Shown piece after piece: positions 1 through 12,214 of a DNA stretch of 64,000 bases. Below the pieces are notes generated by a model, which was not told the DNA's origin, searched no databases, and was given only the letters and a program-made list of their open reading frames with translations. A program made the position numbers and the translations under genes. Origin of the DNA: Paramecium sonneborni (taxonomy: Eukaryota > Ciliophora > Oligohymenophorea > Peniculida > Parameciidae); contig CAJJDN010000116.1 in assembly GCA_905182985.1 (NCBI GenBank), forward strand, positions 1-64,000, in the 5' to 3' direction. The number at the start of each line of letters is the position of its first letter. The first letter of the stretch is position 1.

Positions 1-108
1 GCTGTTATTATTAAAAATAGTATATTTAAGTGCATTTTATCTAATAAATTGATATTGCTTCTAAAATTAAATCAAATTAACATATATAAAGTTTGAAATG
101 AAACAAAA

Positions 109-1623
109 TCAGCATTATATTAACAAAGTAAATAGGCAAAGAGTAAAAAAGTCAGTATCTCCCCTATTATAGTTTATAATAAAAATATAAAAATACTTTT
201 GTAACACCAAAAATTCCTAATAATAAACCAATTATTAATTAACAATATCCTCGATTATTTTTAAAATAAATACGTATTAATTCAATAAAATAATCCTAAA
301 TTAAGAGAAAAAAAAATTAAAGCTAATAATTCTAGTAATGAATCAAAATTAAATGCTAAATATGTTATTCCAATTCCTAATTATAATGTATCCATTAATT
401 TAAAACGTTTTTCTCTTTCTAAAGTCTTTGATTCCCCTTTATCAAAATATATTCTCTCAAAGTATATTATATAAAAATGAAAAACAAACCATGATACTAT
501 TTAAACAATAAATTCCCCAATTGAATATGTTCTCAAATCACGAAATACTATTGCAACAACAAAAAATATAATTCTACATTACATTCCAATAGAAATATTA
601 ATATCTAATCTTTAAATATCAACAATTATTTGAAATAATGAAAGTAAACCATCCACTAAATCTATTATATTAGTTATTTATATTTAATTATCTAAATTAA
701 ATTTATTTTCTTCAAAATATTAATGAATTCTAAACAATAAAATATTCTATTGATTTTTATAGATAATTTTTTAAGTCAATTTATCTAATTTTCTCAAAAA
801 TATTTATTTTTAAATGTCTATTTTGAAATTGATCTATAAATGAACGAGTTTATAAAATGGAGTAAATTAATAATATATAATAATTCCGATAAACAATTTG
901 AACCAAGGTTGTCATGTATTTTATTTAAAATCGAAAGTGTTATTTATCAATACAATAATTAGAAAAGGAATCTGTTCATATCAAATTATATAATTATATT
1001 TTATTAAACTGAGTAAATAAATTTATTTAATTATTATAATTAAGTATCAAGCTAATAAAAATAAAGTCAAAATTAAACTAAATATAAAGGGCTCCAAAAT
1101 GATTTTTTGAATAGAGATACCGATAATGATTTTTTTGATAAATGTTTCTTAAATCTAAAACAATTCGACAACTTGATTATATAAGGTTATATATTTAAAG
1201 TGTTTACTCATCACCAACGTTTTAAATAAATATTTTTTCTTTTTTTTCATTAATTAATTTTTAAAATAAAATTAATTGTTTAAAAAAAAATATATTCTCT
1301 CATTATTTTAATATATATTTCTACTTGAATGATTTTTTCCTCAGAATCCTTTTTTAAGTAAATCCAAAACTTTATAAAGCTAATTTTCCTCTTATTGGTA
1401 TGAGATCAAATATAAAAATTGTTTTTTTGTAATTATGGATTGCATTCATGTTTAGCTTTTTTATTTTATCATAAATCATCTTTAGACAATAGTAAACCAA
1501 AAATATGGAATAACAATTAAGATTTATTTAATAAATTCTATAAAAAAGTAATCCTATAAAATTATCTGATAAAAATTGTAAAAAGAGTGTTTTTTTATTG
1601 TCTTTTATATTATTAATTTTCAT
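109..1623 (-). pseudogene. Decayed multi-membrane-segment protein gene (copy 1)
   Basis: The minus strand shows a series of open segments in different frames with the Gln code. An ATG at 1623 opens a 107-codon hydrophobic stretch that ends in TGA at 1300. Later segments contain more hydrophobic helices, separated by in-frame TGA codons and frame changes, for example a one-base shift near 735. The last segment has several hydrophobic stretches with charged loops and ends at TGA 109. This pattern suggests one polytopic membrane protein that has lost its reading frame, though unrecognised introns could explain some breaks. I do not recognise the family. It lies downstream of the WD40 gene on the same strand. 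Confidence 0.4.
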
Positions 1624-1740
1624 AGAGTCAACACTAATAACCAAATAAAAAAATATAAAATTGAATTTTTAATTATTTATCGATTGATATGTGATATATA
1701 TAAAATATAATTTGAATAATTATTATTCACATGCGAAAAT

Positions 1741-3288
1741 TCAACTAATTTATATTTCATATGAATCATATTTCTGGAACATCTTATTCCAAGTAACCAA
1801 ATATTTTCCATCATTAGTTAATGCTCCATAAATTTCATTTGATTAAAATTATATTGATGTAATTATTTTTAATTAGCCTTCGTTTGTTGTTTTTATTAAA
1901 TATACATGCTACTTGTGCTTTATAATTATCAAATTCTTTTCTTTGTGATAAAAGATAGGAAAAAAAGCCAGATCACAAAATTTGTCATTTTTAATCAATT
2001 ATACTTACTTATTCAAGTTTTCTTTATATATTCCATTATTTGATTCAAATATGCTTATAGAATCCTAACTTACTTAATTACCATTCACGCAAATTAATTA
2101 ATCATTATTTATAAATTAAAATCTGTATTTTAATTCTAGAAATGTTTATGTAACAATTTACTCAAATTACCATTCCTTTTGATTATATTTTTACCAAATT
2201 ATTATTTAATTATCTAACCCACAAGAAACCATTTTATTTTCTAATTAATTAAAGCTTAGGCTAATAATTTAATTTTTATGTCTATCTAATGAATAAAGAT
2301 GAGTTAATTAATTTCTAATTAAATCAATTTACCAAATTTTAATCGAACAATCACTTCCACCAGAAACAAACTAGTTTTCAGGTTCATTTAATATTAAACA
2401 GTCTACACTTTATGTATGCTTCTAATATGGTTAAGAACTCTTCCATTATTTTTCATATATCTCTTTCCAACATCGAATTGTATTATCAGAACCAGCTGAT
2501 AAAAAACTATTACTTTTCTTACTAAATAATAGAAAATGGATTGTTTTAACATGTCCATCAAGTGTTGTAATTTCTTTCATTTTTCCTTGTACAAAATCCC
2601 ATACTTTTATATACTAATTAGATGCTGAAATCATAAGTGATCCTGATTAATTAAATGAGATTGCATAGCATGAATCTAATTATTTTATTTAATTATCAAT
2701 CGATTTAATATGATGGGCAAAATCCAAATTTTATAAAATTTATTCACATTATACATACATGTCTAAGTTTTTAAGTGTAGTTAATTTTGTGTTATTTTTA
2801 ATAATATGTGAATTATTAAGTTTCGTAATTGAATTAATCAATTATTCTGAATCGAATATATTTTGTTTGGATGTATTAATTTATTCTTTTACTATTTCTA
2901 ATTCATCTAAGAATTGAAATTATAAATTCTTTGCCCATACATTGAGATTTTTGTTCCAATCTACAGTATTAGATATCAATTCATCCAATTAAGAATTAAG
3001 CTTTTATTTTATCATCCTAAGTTCCTCCAAGAGCTATTGAGTTAAATCTAAATCAACTTTTATCAACCTTTCGATATTCTCTACTTTAATCTTTAAATTA
3101 TCTTCAATCATCTTAACTATCATTTGTAATTCAAATACTCTCTCTCCTTCAAAATCTTACCTACAAATATTACACAAAAGATATTCCTCCCTCTTTAAAT
3201 TATTGTTGAATACAACAAATTGTATTGGTTGGTTATGCTTTTTACAATTCTAATATTTTTCAAATTCTATTATTTATGATTAAAACAT
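1741..3288 (-). CDS. WD40-repeat protein with N-terminal Cys/His motif and coiled coil (copy 1)
   Basis: An intronless frame of 515 residues runs from ATG 3288 to TGA 1741. The first ~45 residues hold a Cys-His arrangement ending in a CxxC (LCNIC), like a degenerate B-box. Residues ~50-190 look like a coiled coil with regular Leu/Ile spacing. The C-terminal half carries WD40 blades: SGSLMISASNQYIKVWDF, SFLSAGSDNTIRCW, QFVSGGSDCSIKIW and MVSCGLDNQIIIW. The family is very large in Paramecium and usually gives scaffold proteins; no specific partner can be named. The spliced length (1548 nt) is a clean multiple of three, so this copy looks functional. Confidence 0.85.
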
Positions 3289-3552
3289 AATTACAAAAAT
3301 TAATGTAAAAAAATTAATTCAATAAGAATATAAATAATTAAAGACATTTATTTAGAGATCTATATTACTGTTCATTGAAATTTCAAGAAATAAAAGGTAT
3401 CAACTAACAATATGTTTATTTATTAAAGATTTTGCAAGCATTGATATTTAGTTCTATATTTAATCTCAAAAATTGTGGAGATATATTCATTTTATATCTT
3501 ATTGATTAAAATCTACTAATTTAATTTTTTAATAGTTATTTATTTAACCCTG

Positions 3553-3634
3553 AAACCCCAACCCCAAACCCAAACCCAACCCCAAACCCAAACCCTTTGC
3601 GGCCAACCCCAAACCCAAACCCAACCCCAACCCA
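3553..3634 (+). repeat. Internal telomeric array, mixed CCCCAA/CCCAAA
   Basis: About 73 bases of mixed C4A2 and C3A3 units are split by a 9-base non-telomeric interruption, TTTGCGGCC, at 3596-3604. Mixed units of these two kinds are typical of Paramecium. The C-rich strand is on +, so the array can only cap DNA lying to its right (3635 onward). DNA on its left (copy 1 of the repeat) has the wrong polarity to end here. The interruption contains GCGGCC, like part of a NotI-type cloning linker, which would fit a chimeric clone or join. Confidence 0.92.
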
Positions 3635-3900
3635 TTTTAACAAGGAGCATATTGAAAGCAGTGATTTACATAATCCTTTAAATCATCATTAATTCTATCA
3701 AGTTATATTCTGCCGAATTACTAACTTGGTGCTTTGTTAGCTACTATCTCATCGTAGGAGACATGTTTTTTCCATTAATTAAGCCATCTTAAATTTTCCA
3801 ATAAAATACTTTTGCTTAAAATGTAAAATTGATTGTTCTTATCTGATAAAAATCTCTTTGAAAAACTTTCTTTAAGTTTCTTGTATCTAATATAGTGTAT
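3635..3900 (-). pseudogene. DUSP-domain (ubiquitin hydrolase-like) gene cut off by the telomere
   Basis: The minus strand is open for about 85 codons and reads straight into the telomere. The residues match the DUSP fold found in ubiquitin-specific proteases: QFYILSKSILLENLRWLNQW, then WKKHVSYDEIV, FGRIQLDRINDDLKDYV and HCFQYAP. In DUSP domains an aromatic-rich W..W..YV start is followed by G.I....L...L....Y, as seen here. The reading frame then becomes Gly-Leu repeats from the G-strand of the telomere, so the C-terminal part, including any catalytic domain, is missing. The start is unclear: a TGA precedes the block near 3935. I read this as a gene broken by telomere addition. Confidence 0.5.
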
Positions 3901-4245
3901 TAAATCAAATATTTTTTTTATTTTATAGACTATTCTCAATCATAAACATACAAATTGTTCTTCTTAATGAAATAAAAAAATAGATTAACATAATTAATCA
4001 TGATGGATATATTCATACATAATTTAAATTAAAGAAGATTAGAAAAAAAACCAAAAAATTTTAAATATTATCAATTATCAAAGTGGATGGATTGATTTGT
4101 AGGAGAAAAGTGTTCGAATTAAATAAAACTTAAGTTATATATAATTTTATGAATGACAGAATTCCTTTTCTTAATAATTTCTTATTTAAAAATTTGTATT
4201 TTATAAAAAAATTCAAAATAATAATCAATTTCTATTAATTAAAAT
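3901..4245. other. AT-rich spacer, no gene seen
   Basis: No convincing coding frame is visible on either strand between the truncated DUSP fragment and the protease gene. It probably holds the promoter of the protease gene. Confidence 0.5.
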
Positions 4246-5175
4246 ATGAGATAATTCTTAGTGTCAGCTCTAGCCTTGCTTATAACAATACAATATTATC
4301 ACTTGAATAATGAAAGTTAAACTGATTTTGAAAAGTGGGCGACAAAACATTAGAAATTTTTTTCTGGTAGTGAAAAAATATTTAGAATGGAAATCTATAA
4401 CTAAAATAAAAAAATGATTGAAGAGCATAACTAAAGAGAAGATTCAAGTTATTAGATGGGAGAGAATAAATTTATGGTGCTTTCTTCGGAGGAATTTCTA
4501 TATCTATATAACTAACAAATTGGTGAATTTTTTGAAGTTAAAAAAAATGATACTATTCCTGAAATCAAAAAAGATATTTTAGCTGCTGTAGATTGGAGAA
4601 ACTATTCAAAAGTAAAGGATCAAGGTACCTGTAATTCAGGATATGCCTTTTCGGTATCCAATTAAATAGAAGCCTGGTTTGCAATATCAAAAAAATAATA
4701 TGGTATCATGCCATCTGTATAATAAATTGTGTCTTGCAGTTCTTTAAATGCTGGGTGTGCAGGAGGGTAAAATAATTTTGCTTTTTAATATGTAAAGGAA
4801 GCAGGATTAGTGAGCACCTTTGATTTTCCCTATGATCCATATTTTGCTATGTGCAATATACCTAAAAAACCATATATCTTCATTGATGATTTTGAATGGG
4901 TTGGATTAGAGGAAAAATATGTAAAATTCTATCTAAATAGTTAACCAATATCAACTTCAGTTAATGTAGAAAAATGGTAATTTTATAAATCTGGAATATT
5001 TTCTGATTGTATTTCGACTCGTTAAAATCACTATGTTCTGATAGTAGGTTATGACTCTAATAATAATTGGATTATTTAAAATTCATGGGGAGAAGGATGG
5101 GGAGAAAATGGACATATAAGATTATCACCAGGAAACACATGTGGACTTATACAATAAACTTACCAAATCGTTTGA
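4246..5175 (+). CDS. Cathepsin-L-like papain-family protein lacking the catalytic Cys (pseudoprotease)
   Basis: An intronless 309-residue frame has a signal peptide (MRQFLVSALALLITIQ), an I29-like propeptide and a C1A papain domain. The oxyanion Gln is at 126 (DQG). Where papain has CGSCW, this protein reads CNSGY: the disulfide Cys 129 is kept but the nucleophile Cys is Gly 132 and the next Trp is Tyr 133. The catalytic His 262 (QNHYVLIVGY) and Asn 279 (WIIQNSWGEGWGENG) remain. Length and frame are otherwise normal for the family, so the loss is a specific active-site change. It should be catalytically dead and may act as a decoy or inhibitor-binding protein in the secretory/lysosomal route. 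It sits about 600 bp from the telomere. Confidence 0.9.
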
Positions 5176-5354
5176 AAATTTTAATAAAAAAACAATAATT
5201 ATGATACAATTCCCAATCTCTTGTAGTTAATCTTTATTTTATTTTTATATATATTTGTGGAATTGAAATTATTGTATTTTGGCTACATCATGTACTTAAC
5301 ATAAAATGATATATACTTCCCTTCTAGTTTTTCTGGATATACTATAATTAGACA

Positions 5355-5681
5355 ATGAATTTGTATTAACCTAAACTTTGCTCTCAATATCTTAATGAAT
5401 TATAATATGCTCAAAGTATACAAAAATTTGATCATAAATAATGTTATTGGAATTTGTAATCAAATTCATGCGAAGAATTTGAACCTTATTAAATGAACCA
5501 TATGAGTTACTATTCAGATAGTGCATCATTGAATAAGGAAAACAAAAGAAAAGGGATTATAAAGCAAAATTATTTTATATATATCAGAGTTAATTATGTT
5601 ATTACTTTAGATTCAACAAATTAACAAAATTAATTGGTCTTTCTAATATTTAATTAAGATATCGAGAAGACAACATTGTGA
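5355..5681 (+). CDS. Small ORF with Cys-Trp motif, perhaps surface-antigen fragment
   Basis: A 108-residue frame runs from ATG 5355 to TGA 5679. Near the N-terminus it has CYWNLQSNSCEEF, which resembles the Cys-x-Trp-Asn...Cys repeats of Paramecium Cys-rich surface proteins. The rest is low-complexity and without a family match. It may be a fragment of a longer broken gene rather than a real protein. Confidence 0.3.
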
Positions 5682-5988
5682 AATAATAAGAATAGTTAAA
5701 ATTCTATTTTGATATATTTCATCAAAATCACCTGCATTAATTTAATATTTGTATCAATAAGTGAAGTTAATTTAAATTATGATAATAAATTTATATTTCT
5801 GACTATAAAAGTTTTTAGAATTGTTTATAAAGTATGAAACAGAATCACTGAGTTTATATAAGAAGATAATGTTTATACTAGCTGTTATTATTAAAAATAG
5901 TATATTTAAGTGCATTTTATCTAATAAATTGATATTGCTTCTAAAATTAAATCAAATTAACATATATAAAGTTTGAAATGAAACAAAA

Positions 5989-7503
5989 TCAGCATTATAT
6001 TAACAAAGTAAATAGGCAAAGAGTAAAAAAGTCAGTATCTCCCCTATTATAGTTTATAATAAAAATATAAAAATACTTTTGTAACACCAAAAATTCCTAA
6101 TAATAAACCAATTATTAATTAACAATATCCTCGATTATTTTTAAAATAAATACGTATTAATTCAATAAAATAATCCTAAATTAAGAGAAAAAAAAATTAA
6201 AGCTAATAATTCTAGTAATGAATCAAAATTAAATGCTAAATATGTTATTCCAATTCCTAATTATAATGTATCCATTAATTTAAAACGTTTTTCTCTTTCT
6301 AAAGTCTTTGATTCCCCTTTATCAAAATATATTCTCTCAAAGTATATTATATAAAAATGAAAAACAAACCATGATACTATTTAAACAATAAATTCCCCAA
6401 TTGAATATGTTCTCAAATCACGAAATACTATTGCAACAACAAAAAATATAATTCTACATTACATTCCAATAGAAATATTAATATCTAATCTTTAAATATC
6501 AACAATTATTTGAAATAATGAAAGTAAACCATCCACTAAATCTATTATATTAGTTATTTATATTTAATTATCTAAATTAAATTTATTTTCTTCAAAATAT
6601 TAATGAATTCTAAACAATAAAATATTCTATTGATTTTTATAGATAATTTTTTAAGTCAATTTATCTAATTTTCTCAAAAATATTTATTTTTAAATGTCTA
6701 TTTTGAAATTGATCTATAAATGAACGAGTTTATAAAATGGAGTAAATTAATAATATATAATAATTCCGATAAACAATTTGAACCAAGGTTGTCATGTATT
6801 TTATTTAAAATCGAAAGTGTTATTTATCAATACAATAATTAGAAAAGGAATCTGTTCATATCAAATTATATAATTATATTTTATTAAACTGAGTAAATAA
6901 ATTTATTTAATTATTATAATTAAGTATCAAGCTAATAAAAATAAAGTCAAAATTAAACTAAATATAAAGGGCTCCAAAATGATTTTTTGAATAGAGATAC
7001 CGATAATGATTTTTTTGATAAATGTTTCTTAAATCTAAAACAATTCGACAACTTGATTATATAAGGTTATATATTTAAAGTGTTTACTCATCACCAACGT
7101 TTTAAATAAATATTTTTTCTTTTTTTTCATTAATTAATTTTTAAAATAAAATTAATTGTTTAAAAAAAAATATATTCTCTCATTATTTTAATATATATTT
7201 CTACTTGAATGATTTTTTCCTCAGAATCCTTTTTTAAGTAAATCCAAAACTTTATAAAGCTAATTTTCCTCTTATTGGTATGAGATCAAATATAAAAATT
7301 GTTTTTTTGTAATTATGGATTGCATTCATGTTTAGCTTTTTTATTTTATCATAAATCATCTTTAGACAATAGTAAACCAAAAATATGGAATAACAATTAA
7401 GATTTATTTAATAAATTCTATAAAAAAGTAATCCTATAAAATTATCTGATAAAAATTGTAAAAAGAGTGTTTTTTTATTGTCTTTTATATTATTAATTTT
7501 CAT
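5989..7503 (-). pseudogene. Decayed multi-membrane-segment protein gene (copy 2)
   Basis: Identical to 109-1623; the same frame breaks and TGA codons are present. Because both copies are exact, the defects are not independent evidence of decay. Confidence 0.4.
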
Positions 7504-7620
7504 AGAGTCAACACTAATAACCAAATAAAAAAATATAAAATTGAATTTTTAATTATTTATCGATTGATATGTGATATATATAAAATATAATTTGAATAAT
7601 TATTATTCACATGCGAAAAT

Positions 7621-9168
7621 TCAACTAATTTATATTTCATATGAATCATATTTCTGGAACATCTTATTCCAAGTAACCAAATATTTTCCATCATTAGTTA
7701 ATGCTCCATAAATTTCATTTGATTAAAATTATATTGATGTAATTATTTTTAATTAGCCTTCGTTTGTTGTTTTTATTAAATATACATGCTACTTGTGCTT
7801 TATAATTATCAAATTCTTTTCTTTGTGATAAAAGATAGGAAAAAAAGCCAGATCACAAAATTTGTCATTTTTAATCAATTATACTTACTTATTCAAGTTT
7901 TCTTTATATATTCCATTATTTGATTCAAATATGCTTATAGAATCCTAACTTACTTAATTACCATTCACGCAAATTAATTAATCATTATTTATAAATTAAA
8001 ATCTGTATTTTAATTCTAGAAATGTTTATGTAACAATTTACTCAAATTACCATTCCTTTTGATTATATTTTTACCAAATTATTATTTAATTATCTAACCC
8101 ACAAGAAACCATTTTATTTTCTAATTAATTAAAGCTTAGGCTAATAATTTAATTTTTATGTCTATCTAATGAATAAAGATGAGTTAATTAATTTCTAATT
8201 AAATCAATTTACCAAATTTTAATCGAACAATCACTTCCACCAGAAACAAACTAGTTTTCAGGTTCATTTAATATTAAACAGTCTACACTTTATGTATGCT
8301 TCTAATATGGTTAAGAACTCTTCCATTATTTTTCATATATCTCTTTCCAACATCGAATTGTATTATCAGAACCAGCTGATAAAAAACTATTACTTTTCTT
8401 ACTAAATAATAGAAAATGGATTGTTTTAACATGTCCATCAAGTGTTGTAATTTCTTTCATTTTTCCTTGTACAAAATCCCATACTTTTATATACTAATTA
8501 GATGCTGAAATCATAAGTGATCCTGATTAATTAAATGAGATTGCATAGCATGAATCTAATTATTTTATTTAATTATCAATCGATTTAATATGATGGGCAA
8601 AATCCAAATTTTATAAAATTTATTCACATTATACATACATGTCTAAGTTTTTAAGTGTAGTTAATTTTGTGTTATTTTTAATAATATGTGAATTATTAAG
8701 TTTCGTAATTGAATTAATCAATTATTCTGAATCGAATATATTTTGTTTGGATGTATTAATTTATTCTTTTACTATTTCTAATTCATCTAAGAATTGAAAT
8801 TATAAATTCTTTGCCCATACATTGAGATTTTTGTTCCAATCTACAGTATTAGATATCAATTCATCCAATTAAGAATTAAGCTTTTATTTTATCATCCTAA
8901 GTTCCTCCAAGAGCTATTGAGTTAAATCTAAATCAACTTTTATCAACCTTTCGATATTCTCTACTTTAATCTTTAAATTATCTTCAATCATCTTAACTAT
9001 CATTTGTAATTCAAATACTCTCTCTCCTTCAAAATCTTACCTACAAATATTACACAAAAGATATTCCTCCCTCTTTAAATTATTGTTGAATACAACAAAT
9101 TGTATTGGTTGGTTATGCTTTTTACAATTCTAATATTTTTCAAATTCTATTATTTATGATTAAAACAT
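7621..9168 (-). CDS. WD40-repeat protein with N-terminal Cys/His motif (copy 2)
   Basis: Identical to 1741-3288: 515 residues, Cys/His-rich N-terminus, central coiled coil and C-terminal WD40 blades. This copy has continuous flanks, so it is the one to keep if the duplication is an assembly error. The gene reads toward the telomere. Confidence 0.85.
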
Positions 9169-9561
9169 AATTACAAAAATTAATGTAAAAAAATTAATTC
9201 AATAAGAATATAAATAATTAAAGACATTTATTTAGAGATCTATATTACTGTTCATTGAAATTTCAAGAAATAAAAGGTATCAACTAACAATATGTTTATT
9301 TATTAAAGATTTTGCAAGCATTGATATTTAGTTCTATATTTAATCTCAAAAATTGTGGAGATATATTCATTTTATATCTTATTGATTAAAATCTACTAAT
9401 TTAATTTTTTAATAGTTATTTATTTAACCCTGTTTACAGATTTTTAAAGGTTGAGAATTTTTTAATTAATTTAAATAAATATTTTGTAAATTTTCTTGAA
9501 GATCTTATTTGATTTATCTATACATATTTTTTTATTTTTATATATGAATATAAATATTATC

Positions 9562-11822
9562 TCATGTAAAAGTAAACATTAAGATTTCACATTCTAAAAT
9601 ATTTGGAGTAGCTTATCCAAATAAATGATGTTTTTGATTACTAATTTTATATTAATTACATTAGTACGTACCTCCTAAAAGCGATGATCCATTCTAAAAA
9701 TCTTAGGAGATTCTCAAATCTTCACATCCAAAACCTATTCCAGAATCATAATTAATTATTGCATAATAACTTGAAATTATTGGGTATATTTAGTCATAAG
9801 ATTAAGAAAATAAAAACGATGATAATGTTTCATCGACTTAGTACTATTTATTTTATTTAAGCCATTAACAAGAAGAGAATCCACCAAATATATATTAACT
9901 TTTTGATTTAAAGATCATCAACAAATTAGACATTTTATCAATGTAGCTCCAAAAAGTTTTGTAATTTAATCCAGCCTCAGTCTCTGAATATATCAAATAT
10001 TTATTTTTTATTTTCTTTTTAGTTTTTTCCTCAATAAATTTGTATAATTTTTATCCAAATTCAAATTACAGTAATTTTGTTTCACCTTCTTACCATGTCA
10101 TCTATATAAGAGAATTATCAAACTGATGCTTATTAATTAATGCTGAATCTAAGTGTTTTTTTTAATTTTTTGATTAATAAATTGATTGCCTCTAATCATT
10201 TATGTGATCTTCTTGATTTAAAATCTTGTTTTTATTTATTTCTTCTTATAATAATATTTATTTTTCTTATTCAACATAAATTAATTTTTTTTCAATTTCA
10301 TAAACGTTCATTAATCTTTCCAACTTTAATTAGTTATCTTAGAATTATTTATACCACTTTTAATATATCTAAATTGTTTTCGATTAATTTTCCTGTTCAG
10401 ATTATGATAGTTTATCTAACTTTCCTTTGTATTTTAGATCTAATTCTTCTTATTTAAATTTTCTTAAATAATTAAATGAAACTTCAAATAATGAAAAATA
10501 TTATTCATAAATAGAGGTCTTTTTAAGAAAATCTATAACTTCTTAGTCAGTCTAAATATTATCTTTGGAAACATCATTTAAATTTTAAGGTTCTAAATAA
10601 CATTAAATAATACATTAATCATAATTCTAAATCCATGATAACTAATTCTCTACAATTAGATTTTCTTTAATCAGTTCTTCTAATATTTTTTTTTGGCTTT
10701 AGAAAAATTTGGAATCCTCTTAACTTTAAATTTATTCCTAATTTTTATACTTTTCTTTTTGACCAAGAATTTCCATAATAAAATTAAGATTTTGTTAGTC
10801 TTAATCAAAAAAAGAAATGTTTTTTAATTTCAAAAGTTTTTCAAATCCTTTTGGTTCTTTAATTAATTCATCATTCAAGGATTAATTAATTTTAGAGAAT
10901 TCTTAATTATATTTCTCTTATAATTTTTTAATAATTCCTATGGCCTAAATAAATTTTGTTTGTCTCTAAGTTTTATTTTCATTCTGTTCTTCCAAATACA
11001 TTTTCCATCTTTTGTTCGCCTCCTTTAAACTTAAATAATTAGAAGTGGCCTTATTTGCTCCAATAATAGAATCTTAGATACAATCAATACATAAGTAAGT
11101 ATTTTTTTACACAAACTCTGCTTGACTTAAATTAAGCATAATAATCTCCATTTGATGAGTTTCACATAATATTATTAAAGCTGGTGTTTTCTATTAATTA
11201 TAAAGACGCTTACTTATTATACTTCAAAATCTTAATCAATATAGTTTTATGATTCTATCATTTTGATTTATTTTTCTGTTTCATGGATATATTAAGAGCT
11301 CTTTATTTACTCTATAAAACTTTTAATCGAGTTCAAAAGTCTCACCATCTCTTTTGTGTCTTAATTAGGCTAAGGACTTGAAAATTAATTATCGTCTTTG
11401 TAACAACTTGATAATAATTTAATATTATCATCTAAGTTTGTAGGTTCTGGAATTTCTTCCATTTGTTTTTATACAATAGTTATTTGTTATTCCAAATATT
11501 TTTGAAAAGCTATTAAAGTATTCTAAAAATTCTCCTCCATTGTTGTGATTGACGCTTTTATTTTTTATATATTTTCCAACTTCTGCTAGATTTATAAATC
11601 ACTATTTTTTTTTAATTCTTTTTTTGCATCTTCTGCTTTTTTTAAAGCTTCTTCAAACAATATAATTTTTTTTGATCCTATCTTTTCAATAAGACATTTA
11701 ACGCAGTAAAACCTTTTTTAATCATTTTCTTTATTGAATTTTTATGAAAGGTCTACAGCCACAATTTTAAAACCTTTATGTTCATTTTCATAGCATTCTT
11801 TGATGACTTCTTCTTTTAACAT
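9562..11822 (-). CDS. TLDc-domain protein with N-terminal Cys/His cluster and coiled coil
   Basis: ATG 11822 opens a frame whose first ~50 residues contain a Cys/His cluster (ECYENEHKG ... FYCVKCLIEKI), as in the Paramecium zinc-finger/TLDc family. A long charged coiled-coil region follows. The C-terminus is a clear TLDc end: DSGIGFGCEDLRIS, SSLLGGTYQCNQ and HHLFGQATPNILECEI, then TGA at 9562. In other eukaryotes TLDc proteins (OXR1, NCOA7) bind the V-ATPase and act in oxidative-stress protection; the role of the ciliate family is not established. The genomic span (2261 nt) is not a multiple of three, so at least one short intron lies inside; I did not place it. The + strand ORF at 10140-10457 is an antisense shadow. 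Confidence 0.8.
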
Positions 11823-12214
11823 TGAATTATTATTTTTTTTCCTGCATTTAATAATGTTCTATTTTATATTTATTTAAATAATAATAGAATTTCAAAATTG
11901 TATAAAATTAATCGAAATAAATAAATTAGCATTTTAGTATTTAAAATATTACTCTACATTCATTAGATATTTTAATAGATTAATTAATTAAGCAAAATTA
12001 TATTTCCTATCATGATCAGATCAAATAATTTTATTAATAATATCATCAAGGATTGATTTGAAATAGTAAATTAATAAATTGTAATGACATGAAAAATGTG
12101 ATTAAAAATCTACATTCTTAATGTGATAATTCAAATTATCCATCCCTGAAAATATTCATGATTAATTGAAAAATAAATTAAATAATGATTAATAATTTTA
12201 TAAAAATTGAAGAT
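11823..12214. other. Spacer, nothing recognised
   Basis: Very AT-rich sequence upstream of the TLDc gene. I see no stable coding frame on either strand. Confidence 0.5.

Larger units (their letters stand above)
1..3552. repeat. Exact direct repeat, copy 1 (3552 bp)
   Basis: This segment is the same, line by line, as 5881-9432 (constant offset 5880). It carries a WD40 gene and a decayed membrane-protein gene. Identity stops at 3552, where this copy runs into telomeric repeats while the other copy continues into unique sequence. The copy begins at the first base of the window. An exact repeat this long, ending against a telomere of the wrong polarity, points to a misjoined contig rather than a biological duplication. 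Confidence 0.95.
5881..9432. repeat. Exact direct repeat, copy 2 (3552 bp)
   Basis: Second copy of 1-3552. Unlike copy 1, it is continuous on both sides with unique sequence: the cysteine-protease side on the left and the TLDc gene on the right. This is the copy most likely to reflect the chromosome. Confidence 0.95.
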
